Assembly: GCA_016931625.1 (NCBI GenBank)
Contig: JAFGEK010000133.1
Location: forward strand, 1-64,000
Reading direction: 5' to 3'
Length of the DNA: 64,000 nt
DNA from: Deltaproteobacteria bacterium
GTDB lineage: Bacteria > Myxococcota > XYA12-FULL-58-9 > JAFGEK01
The translations under genes and the position numbers were made by a program. Under the pieces are notes generated by a model. That model saw nothing but the letters and a program-made list of their open reading frames with translations. It ran no database searches and was not told the DNA's origin. Positions 6,679 through 14,900 of the stretch are shown here, in pieces; the first letter of the stretch is position 1; the number at the start of each line of letters is the position of its first letter.

Positions 6679-9318
6679 TTAGCGTACGTAAACCCATATA
6701 CTGGCCCTCTCATAGTTAGGAAGACCGCACATTCCGGCATTAATATGCATGCCGCGAATGTGACGCGAGAAGGTTGAATCAACGTAAATCTTCTTGGTAG
6801 TGCCACCGACACCATGAGCTGTTACCGGACAACCTGATCCTTCGCTACCGCAGGCGCTGGCATCGGTTTTGCCATTATCGCAATGCCAATCAGTGCAGTA
6901 AAATTTTGCAGACTGATGTTTGCTACTTGTATCGAAGTCCGCAATATTTTGCAGGGTATGCCAGACGTAGCGACCATCAGTTCGTGAATAGTACATAAGC
7001 TCTTTGGGTGAAAAAGTGGTGTTAATTAATAGGGCCTGAACTTCATCATCTGGGATCTTGCCCATACTAGCGTCGGGATCTATGCGCATATCAGTTATTG
7101 CACTATTGCCACAATAACCGGCGCTGGTATCTAAAGCGCCAACCCGGGTCCACCCACCACCTTGTAAAGTTAAGTCACAATAAACCTGAAAAACTTCACT
7201 TTGGGGTTTAACCCAATACATACCATTTCCGTTTGGTACGCCACGCTGCAAAATATCTAAACAACTAAGCCCCGGATTATCTGGGCTGTAGCCAAGAGTT
7301 CCATCTGGGCCGGTTGCATCTTCTGGCATAGTGACTTCAGCAGCCGAATCGGCGAAACTTGGATCGTTAGTAAGCGCCACATCTAACACACAGGCGTCAA
7401 TGATAAATGGATCGCTCAACCCGACATTGCTGCATATTTGTTCGGCCTGAGTTCGATCGCTGGCAGAAAGGATGTCGACACTAATAAAACTATCTGGAAA
7501 CGATAGATCTGTAAAAGTATCAGTGGTGTTATCATTAAGATAATCAAAAAGGCTCTCTTGCTGAGTGATACGCCACGAATCGCCAAACTGCTTATATAGT
7601 TGAGCAAAGCTCGGCGTACTGCTTAAGGCAACACCCTCACGAGTAATAAACTCATTGCTTCTATCTTTGTCAAAGTTGCCTAATAAACCTTCTACCTTAC
7701 CATGACGTATGCTAGGTAGCACAATCTTAAGATTGAGATATGAGCCTTTGAGACGAACGAGAACTTTACTATCATCAGGCCATTTAATAAGAAAAGCACC
7801 TGTACGCGGTTCGATTGTTCCACCTTGTGGCAGTTCAATCACTTCAGAATCTGAGTTTGTCGCACTGCCATTTATATATAATGCGGGCGATCGACCTACA
7901 TAGATCCCAACACGGTCGTCTGCAACGTTCATTGCTACGGCGTTAGTAACTGATACAACTCGCGAACTATGCCACGGTGTACTGCGGATCTGCACCGTTA
8001 AACTATCATCTTTAGAGCGGATGAGCACAAACTCACCGACCCCTTGAAAATCATAAGCTAGGCGATCGAAGGTAATAAGATGGGGGTCACCCCAATCATC
8101 TCCCGGTCCTCCACAAGTAGAACTATCGATACATTGCGCTTCGCTTTCACAGCCAGTAGGAGTGCAGCTTCTTGTTTGCTCCATCTGGGTTGTCTCACAG
8201 CTACCAGCTCCACAGTCATTATCTTGCCATTCAGTACATTGACATTCGCAGGATGAAGCATTGATGCATTGCGCTTCAGTATCACAGCTTGCAGGAGTGC
8301 AACTTCTTGTTTGCTCCATCTGCGTAGGTTCACAGTTGCCTTGTCCACAATCGTTGTCTAACCATTCAGTGCATTGGCACTCGCAAGCTGGGGCACTTAT
8401 ACATTGTACTTCAGTATCACAATACGCTGGCGTACAGCTTCTTGTCTGCTCCATCTCAGTGGGTTTACAATCACCTGTTCCACAGTTGTAATCTTGCCAT
8501 TCATTGCAATCACATTCACAAGCAATGTCATCTATGCATTGCGCTTCAATTTCACATGCCGCAGGAGTGCAACTTCTTGTTTGCTCCATCTCAGTAGGTT
8601 TGCAATTGCCTTCTCCACAATTATTGTTTTGCCACTGGTTACAAACACAGTCAGAAACACATGCACCGCGAACACATTTTGTCCCCGGTTGGCATACTTT
8701 ACCGCACTCGCCGCAGTTGTTGTTATCTTGCTGTATATCGGTGCAACTACCATCGCAGACGATTTCACTATTAGGGCACTTGCATTTGCTTGAAAGACAC
8801 TGCGCACCACTCGGACACACGTTGCCGCATTCACCACAATTTTCTTTATCGCGTTCGAGATCGACACATTCGTTGTTGCACACGGTTTCTAAGCAACTCC
8901 AGCAAGTGCGCCCATCACAATATTCGCTATTTTTGCATTTGTGATTGCACCGCCCACAGTTATTGCGATCGTGAGAAAGATCAATACACGTATCAACGCC
9001 ATTAACTTTACATACCGAACCACCATTGGGGCATGACCAACAGGTACGCGCTTCACATGGTGCACCCACCGCGCATGCACGATTGCAGCGACCGCAATGG
9101 TTTACGTCGGTTGAGAGATCAACGCATTTTGGAGTTCCCTGAACAACACATATCGATTCACCAATGGGGCAATCGATATTAGCACCCGCAATACTTGGAG
9201 TATCATCGCTACTATAAAAATCGCAGCCGTCGCGAGCTGCCAACATGAAGAGTGAAAGTATCCCAAAACCAATGAATGTTATCCAACGGGATTTACTCGA
9301 CGAGAAAGTGGTAAGCAT
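6679..9318 (-). CDS. secreted VWD / TSP1-like / fibrinogen-like mosaic protein
   Basis: About 879 aa from the ATG at 9318 (MLTTFSSSK), chosen because a signal peptide follows at once; a longer frame begins at 9429. Residues 51-221 hold four Cys-rich modules of the type CVDLxxDxxNCGxCxxxC. Residues 225-399 hold four ~44-aa repeats with the TSP1-like layout W-x-CGxGxC-x-TRSC-x-C. Residues 408-590 are a von Willebrand factor D domain (GDPHLITFD at its start, GLLGNFDKD later), with a C8-like Cys segment after it. Residues 685-879 resemble a fibrinogen C-terminal/GON-type module (CLDIL...GMYWVKP...VYCDLTLQGGGWT). The organisation is that of animal extracellular-matrix proteins. An adhesin or matrix role is inferred. 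Confidence 0.75.
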   Translation of the reverse strand: MLTTFSSSKSRWITFIGFGILSLFMLAARDGCDFYSSDDTPSIAGANIDCPIGESICVVQGTPKCVDLSTDVNHCGRCNRACAVGAPCEARTCWSCPNGGSVCKVNGVDTCIDLSHDRNNCGRCNHKCKNSEYCDGRTCWSCLETVCNNECVDLERDKENCGECGNVCPSGAQCLSSKCKCPNSEIVCDGSCTDIQQDNNNCGECGKVCQPGTKCVRGACVSDCVCNQWQNNNCGEGNCKPTEMEQTRSCTPAACEIEAQCIDDIACECDCNEWQDYNCGTGDCKPTEMEQTRSCTPAYCDTEVQCISAPACECQCTEWLDNDCGQGNCEPTQMEQTRSCTPASCDTEAQCINASSCECQCTEWQDNDCGAGSCETTQMEQTRSCTPTGCESEAQCIDSSTCGGPGDDWGDPHLITFDRLAYDFQGVGEFVLIRSKDDSLTVQIRSTPWHSSRVVSVTNAVAMNVADDRVGIYVGRSPALYINGSATNSDSEVIELPQGGTIEPRTGAFLIKWPDDSKVLVRLKGSYLNLKIVLPSIRHGKVEGLLGNFDKDRSNEFITREGVALSSTPSFAQLYKQFGDSWRITQQESLFDYLNDNTTDTFTDLSFPDSFISVDILSASDRTQAEQICSNVGLSDPFIIDACVLDVALTNDPSFADSAAEVTMPEDATGPDGTLGYSPDNPGLSCLDILQRGVPNGNGMYWVKPQSEVFQVYCDLTLQGGGWTRVGALDTSAGYCGNSAITDMRIDPDASMGKIPDDEVQALLINTTFSPKELMYYSRTDGRYVWHTLQNIADFDTSSKHQSAKFYCTDWHCDNGKTDASACGSEGSGCPVTAHGVGGTTKKIYVDSTFSRHIRGMHINAGMCGLPNYERASIWVYVR
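8122..8646 (-). repeat. four tandem ~130-bp TSP1-like coding repeats
   Basis: Four consecutive units encode CxCNEWQDxxCGxGxC...MEQTRSCTPxxCxxExQCI. The repeated DNA word encoding MEQTRSCTP is nearly identical in all four copies (near 8161, 8302, 8443 and 8572). The high DNA similarity points to recent duplication or gene conversion, and copy number may vary between strains. Confidence 0.8.
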
Positions 9319-9456
9319 GCGACACCTATAATCTTTAGTGAGCTGGATTTCGCTTTTGGCAATAACATATTTTGCGAACTTTATAAAAGAAGAAGTGGCA
9401 AAATATTTTTTACAATATGCCACTTGCAAAAATCACACAAAAACTCATTCTCGTCA

Positions 9457-9476
9457 TTCTAAGCGAAAGTTTAGAA
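9457..9476. repeat. degenerate REP-like palindrome
   Basis: TTCTAA (9457-9462) and TTAGAA (9471-9476) flank GCGAAAGT, preceded by TCGTCA. This is the same architecture as the palindrome at 26-45. It lies just beyond the 3' end of the LysM protein gene, on the 5' side of the VWD protein gene. Confidence 0.35.
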
Positions 9477-9480
9477 CTTT

Positions 9481-10530
9481 TCATGCTGAAAAGATAAACT
9501 CGCTTCTCTCAACTCGCTTATTAACCCTAAGAATATGTAATTTATTTAAAGACAGACCTCTTAAGTTAATAGGCCGCGGAATATAAATAATGCCCGGGTC
9601 ATCCGAGCTATCAAAACATATTCGTTTGTTAGCACCTTGTTTTAAGCAGCCCACTTTAACCATCAAATATTCATCAATTTTATCAGGATCTGTAGTATCC
9701 CAATTAAAATTAGTCAGTTCATCACGCGATAACTTATAAAGTTTAGCAATAGTATCTAAAGTATCGCCAGACTTAACACGGTGCTCAAGCAATCGAGCGA
9801 CAATCTTACCCTCAAATGCTTCATGGTCATTTTCTGGGTTTAGTTGCGATGAAAGGGCTCCGGTACGCACGTAGCACAAAGTATCACTCATAGTCGCATC
9901 AATAACTATCGAAGTCACTTCTGCATAGCCACTACCAGCAAATGATAAATCGATACGACCAGATGAATCCGTTTTAGCCTTTTGCTTTGCTCCATCTGGC
10001 ATTTTGATTTCAAATTCAATTTCTTTAATCGGCTCATCGCTAATGTCGTCAACTATTAAAAGCGAAAACGTAGATTTTTGCTTTATTTGCTGTTTTATTG
10101 CTTGTTGTTCTTCTGCTTGCTCATCGCTAATAAAAAGCGGTCTCGGCCCAGGAGCACGCACCAATATATACTCACCTTGCAGCCACAACCGTGCAATAAA
10201 GGCTACAATAGTATCATCTCTGCCACTAGCGAAATAAGAGCCACCCTGAAAATGAGTATATGCCATCTGCCGCAATGTTAATATGTTTGAGTAGTCCCCT
10301 ACCATGCTAGATAAATAACTCTTTGCCCAATATTCACTTAAAGCAGGTATAATCTCATGTTCAGGCGGAACATCAACAAAACGTTCAAGAAAAATATAAC
10401 AGCCTCCGTGCTTATATAATGACCAGTGCCTAGCATTAGTATAATCATTATATTTTACATTATTGGTTAAATTTTTCATACCTTTTCCTGTAATAAAACT
10501 ATTTACTTTATATCGAGCATTTGTATCCAT
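9481..10530 (-). CDS. LysM protein with TTR-like domain, effector-associated type
   Basis: 349 aa, no signal peptide or membrane segment. Residues about 154-210 form a small beta domain (FSLLIVDDISDEPI...GRIDLSF), like the carboxypeptidase-regulatory/transthyretin-like modules that accompany type VI secretion cargo. Residues 250-295 are a LysM motif (HRVKSGDTLDTIAKLYKLS), a peptidoglycan or chitin binder. The N-terminal 150 residues are unrecognised. The last gene of a same-strand set with 10550-11932 and 11959-17223, 19 bases after the former. Start uncertain: ATG 10530, or ATG 10479, which has GGAAAAGG in front. It may be an adaptor or carrier rather than an enzyme. Confidence 0.7.
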   Translation of the reverse strand: MDTNARYKVNSFITGKGMKNLTNNVKYNDYTNARHWSLYKHGGCYIFLERFVDVPPEHEIIPALSEYWAKSYLSSMVGDYSNILTLRQMAYTHFQGGSYFASGRDDTIVAFIARLWLQGEYILVRAPGPRPLFISDEQAEEQQAIKQQIKQKSTFSLLIVDDISDEPIKEIEFEIKMPDGAKQKAKTDSSGRIDLSFAGSGYAEVTSIVIDATMSDTLCYVRTGALSSQLNPENDHEAFEGKIVARLLEHRVKSGDTLDTIAKLYKLSRDELTNFNWDTTDPDKIDEYLMVKVGCLKQGANKRICFDSSDDPGIIYIPRPINLRGLSLNKLHILRVNKRVERSEFIFSA

Positions 10531-10549
10531 TTTGTTTGTAATAAAATCA

Positions 10550-11932
10550 TCATTGCTTCAGATCCAATCGTTTAATCGCGTTACGAACAGGTTCATACCC
10601 CTCAATAGCTTCTTGTGAGCAGCAAGCTTTTGCCTCATACAAATCCGCTTTAGATATTCGCCCTCTTGATTCACTAAAGGGACGAAATTTTTTAACATCG
10701 TATATTAAAGAGCTTCTTAGCGGAAGATTCGGCCGTTTAAGATGAACTTCATGAAATCTAACCGTGGCAAAAAAGACGGGTTCTTCTTTTAATATATTTT
10801 TTTCATTCACCTCAATAAGCCATTTTGCTAAACTGTGCTTAGCGCGTTTTTGCGTATCTACAGAAAACTCACAAAGTGACACTATAAATATACCATTTTC
10901 TACATGAGCAATTTTTGTATCTCCGACTGGTTCAAAAATCCAAGGACTTTTTGCTTTCCATAATGTAACCCTAACTGATACCGATAGATCTTCGTGTATA
11001 TTGTCAATATTACCTATAACATTAATCGTAGGTACTTTTCCTGGAGCATTTTTACGTTCAAGATATTCGCACGCAAGCCTAAAATAAGATAATTCAGGTC
11101 GCAGCATCGTAAATAATTTTTCGTCTCTATAAGTTACATCTTTCTTTATAATTTTTTTATTCTTCTGGCGCTCAACACATAGTTTATAAGAATACTCGCA
11201 GGTATCCCCTTCTTCATACCATTCTGGAAAACTAAACATGGGACTTTTTTTATAACTGCTCATTGTACAACCAATGTACCATTGATATATTACACTCTTT
11301 GTATCTTTATCCCAGGTAATATTAGCAGAAAAATTGTCATTGCCCAATGACTCCTTGTCGCCGTTATCTGCTTCTTTTAAATAGAGCACGACCTTATCAC
11401 CATTATCAATAAGCTCATTGGCGAGTTCGCCCATTTCTAGGTTAAAAAATGTTAGTGTTCCTAAATCTAATGCTGATTTACCCCCAACACTAGAACTGAC
11501 TTGAAGTTTATTATTAAATGTAAATTGTGATTCATCTGAAGGCACTATCGCGCTTGGTGCATGTGGATACTTAGGTGATATACGATAACCTATTTTACCT
11601 TTACCAAAAAGACGATGGTCAAATACTGAAATCTCAGGAGGTTTATCGTTTACTGTGAAGTCAAAATTGCCGTTACTAGCAATTTTCATTTGACCTTTAT
11701 AGGTAAACTCTTCTATATCATTATTGTCATAGTCAATGATCCATGCAAATACTGCATCGACTTCTTTAATACTAAACCCGGTTGTAGTTCCTTTGATCGC
11801 AACTTCGGTTTTAAGTTGTTTTATTTCATCAATTATCAAATTGAGAGTCACTGTTGTGACCGGAACAGCACGAACATTAACATGGCAGGTATAGCCAAGA
11901 TCTATACTTATTTCATTTCTAGTCTCTACCAT
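10550..11932 (-). CDS. unknown 460 aa cytoplasmic-type protein
   Basis: The start is well supported by GGAG a few bases before ATG 11932. No signal peptide, no membrane segment and no family I recognise. The protein is beta-rich, with repeated short strands such as VTLNLIIDE, SVRVTLWKA and FFATVRFHE, and looks like several immunoglobulin-like or jelly-roll domains. It has scattered Cys and ends in a charged helix. It begins 26 bases after the 1754 aa gene and precedes the LysM gene, so the three are probably one transcript. A structural, chaperone or immunity role for the giant protein is possible but not shown. Confidence 0.6.
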   Translation of the reverse strand: MVETRNEISIDLGYTCHVNVRAVPVTTVTLNLIIDEIKQLKTEVAIKGTTTGFSIKEVDAVFAWIIDYDNNDIEEFTYKGQMKIASNGNFDFTVNDKPPEISVFDHRLFGKGKIGYRISPKYPHAPSAIVPSDESQFTFNNKLQVSSSVGGKSALDLGTLTFFNLEMGELANELIDNGDKVVLYLKEADNGDKESLGNDNFSANITWDKDTKSVIYQWYIGCTMSSYKKSPMFSFPEWYEEGDTCEYSYKLCVERQKNKKIIKKDVTYRDEKLFTMLRPELSYFRLACEYLERKNAPGKVPTINVIGNIDNIHEDLSVSVRVTLWKAKSPWIFEPVGDTKIAHVENGIFIVSLCEFSVDTQKRAKHSLAKWLIEVNEKNILKEEPVFFATVRFHEVHLKRPNLPLRSSLIYDVKKFRPFSESRGRISKADLYEAKACCSQEAIEGYEPVRNAIKRLDLKQ

Positions 11933-11958
11933 TTCAACTCCCTAGCAAATCCGCTTAA

Positions 11959-14900
11959 TTATTCTGGTATTTGGTTTAAATCGTCTTCGTCTTTATAGAT
12001 ATATTCACACGATGGTTTATCGCTTATTTCTATACCAAAAACCTTATAGTCTTTCTTAGGCATAAGCACAAAATGATAGGTTTTGCCTTTTGCTAAATGC
12101 TTTTGGTCAAGCAAAGCTTCATATACACCCCCAAGTCCGGTACCATCATATTTAATATTTACTTTTTCAAAGCAGTGCTCAACTAAGCTATTCTTTGCAT
12201 TCTTTAACACTGACTTTACAGACACCATATTTTCTTTTTCATTTGGTGTGTCACATGTAATCTTGAGCGAATCCACATCACAACAATAGATCTTGGCATG
12301 TAAATGAAGATACCCCTCTTCTAAAAATTCTATTGTGAGTGGTGAGATTAGTTTTGGTATTGTATCAATAACAACCTTTGCAGGCTCAATCTTGATTCTT
12401 TCTGTATCAAACATAGCATCATCATTAGTTGTTCTTAATTCAACATTAAGCGCTGATTGACCCGCATAACTAGTTGCTTCTCCCTTTTTATTAGTAAGAG
12501 AAATCTCAGCGCTACACACCGCCCCTTGAGACGCATCTGCAGTGTTAGGGTTACCAAGCAATTTATCATCTATAAAATATTGCGGATTAGCATTCGACCA
12601 ATCTTGCTCAGCACCATATAAGTATGCTGTTAATACTATATTTGATTTATTTTGCGTCGTTTGTATAGAAGAAATCATAGGTTTTGCAAGTGTTTTAAAA
12701 ACATTATCTTTAACAGAACTAAGGCTATCGCTTTTATCAAGTTCTGGTGGTATATCATCCATAGTACTTGAAGGCCCTTCATACGCGTCAACATTATCAC
12801 CATTGAATGCGCCAAAACTTGTGTTAATAAATACTCGTTCGTTCTTATTCGGTGCAGCAGCTTTAAGCACTTCTAAAAATGCTTCTTTAGGATCAAATTC
12901 AAATTTAACTACACCTGATGTATCTAGTTTAGGTTTAGCGATACTGACAACAAGTACTATTCTGTCATCTTTCTTTTCGGGCCATCGCTTTTTTAGACTT
13001 TCTGTAACTACTTCAGAGAAGGCAGGTATTTCTTTATTATCTTCTATAACCTTAAGATCTATGGCGCATTTTTCAAATATTTTGCGCGTTTCATCAAGCT
13101 TATCACCTTTTTGTGTTTCACAGTCTGCACAATTAATTGCTACTGTAAGCCCATTTGGGTGTAATGCTTGCACAGTAATAAAATCATGTTTATTTCCGTT
13201 TTTACCTTGGTTATAATGAGCCCACCACAATAACTCTAAACGCGCAACTAGTTGCGTATGCAATTTAATTTCATCAGAGCCCACCACATTGGCAAACTCT
13301 GAAAAATCAAAATGGTCTGCTAATTTGACGTCGTTTGGTTTACCATTTTTTTTACGAATACGTCTAATATACCCATACTCTTTTTCTGTTTCACCTTCTT
13401 GAGAATCAATAAATCGACCAAAAAGCCGCAAACACTTTTCAACCTTATTCCATGAAAGCTCACTAGGTATCTGGTTATAGCTTGCAGTAATTTGAAATGT
13501 TTTTTTGTTTTTCTTAATAATTGCCTCTTTTATCACAAATGTCACATCAGCATTTTGAGCTTCAACGGCAGCGGCTTTAAGAACATTTTCAATTTCTACT
13601 AAATCTTTATCACTTTGTTTTGGAGCATTCGTGGGTTCAAGAAAAACTTTACGACCTTGGTCAGTTACACTGACTACACTAATACTCATTTTTGTTGCTT
13701 TGCCAAAAACTTCTATGGCCGTACAAAGAGCAATGGCTATTTGTTTTAACCCTTCAGCCTTATTAGAATATTCCCAAAATTCAAATCGCTCAGTAACATG
13801 CGTTCCGGTTTTAAGACCTGTCACATAACTTCCGGTTTTGCTGTCAACAATCCAATTTGCTGTTTGAGTAATATTTTCAGGCAGGCTAAATTTAGCGTAC
13901 TCAAATTTTAAATACCCAGCAAGCGCCTTAGGGCAGCCTGAAATAAAACGCATATTTATTTTATAAAGCCCAGTTTTAGAATCCTTTTGGGGTTCAAACT
14001 TCTCATTTATTATAGGCTGCATTAACTTTATAGTAGTAGGCAATCCCGCTCCACCTTGCTGCTCGGGTTCACCTTGATACCCTTTTATTTTTAGAGTGTA
14101 CTCTCCCCATAGCGGAACTGTTCTGCTAAGTACAAACATACCTTTGTCATACTTACTCTTATTCTTACCTTCATCATTAGTAATCGAAAATTCTTGCAGC
14201 GAAGCTGATTTATCGTTGTTCTCAAGAATAAGTGATATCTCATTAGAGCTCCAACCACGCTCAATCACCACAACAGAAATCTCTTGCCCCGTAACAAAAG
14301 GTCCATCGTCGTCAAGAACAAAACCCCACATCACCGGGTCGTGCGCACCTTCAGCATCAGCATTCACCTCATTGAAGTCTTTTATAAGTCGAAATTTCTG
14401 GGCGTTAATCGCATTATTTAGTAACCATAAAAAAGAAATCGGATGAACATTAAGTACTTCGGCATGTGATTTGTAATCAGTAATGTCATTTGCTGGCAGC
14501 ATTGCTTTATCGCCATCAAAGAGCGACAATTCTTCGCCTTTTTTGCCTACAATCGGCACTTCTTGTGGTACTGCAAGATCAATCGACTCTACATCTTGAG
14601 CCTTTGGTACTCCATACCAACTAGTCGTAAGTACTTTGGCTATTATTTCATTGTCTGTAAGTTTTAAAAACGATTGTGGTAACATATTATTTCCACGAAG
14701 TTTGGGGATAAGATCAGCAATACCACCCGCACTCCACTCTGATATATGCTGCAAAAAAAGCCCTCGCCAACGTGCGCTAATCAACCGCTCAGCATACGTG
14801 GTTTGTTGTGCAATATCTTCAGTATCGCAGATATTCAAATAAAAATCTGGTGTAACAATTTTCATTGACTCGGCACGCGCTGGCACAAGTAAATCAAGTT

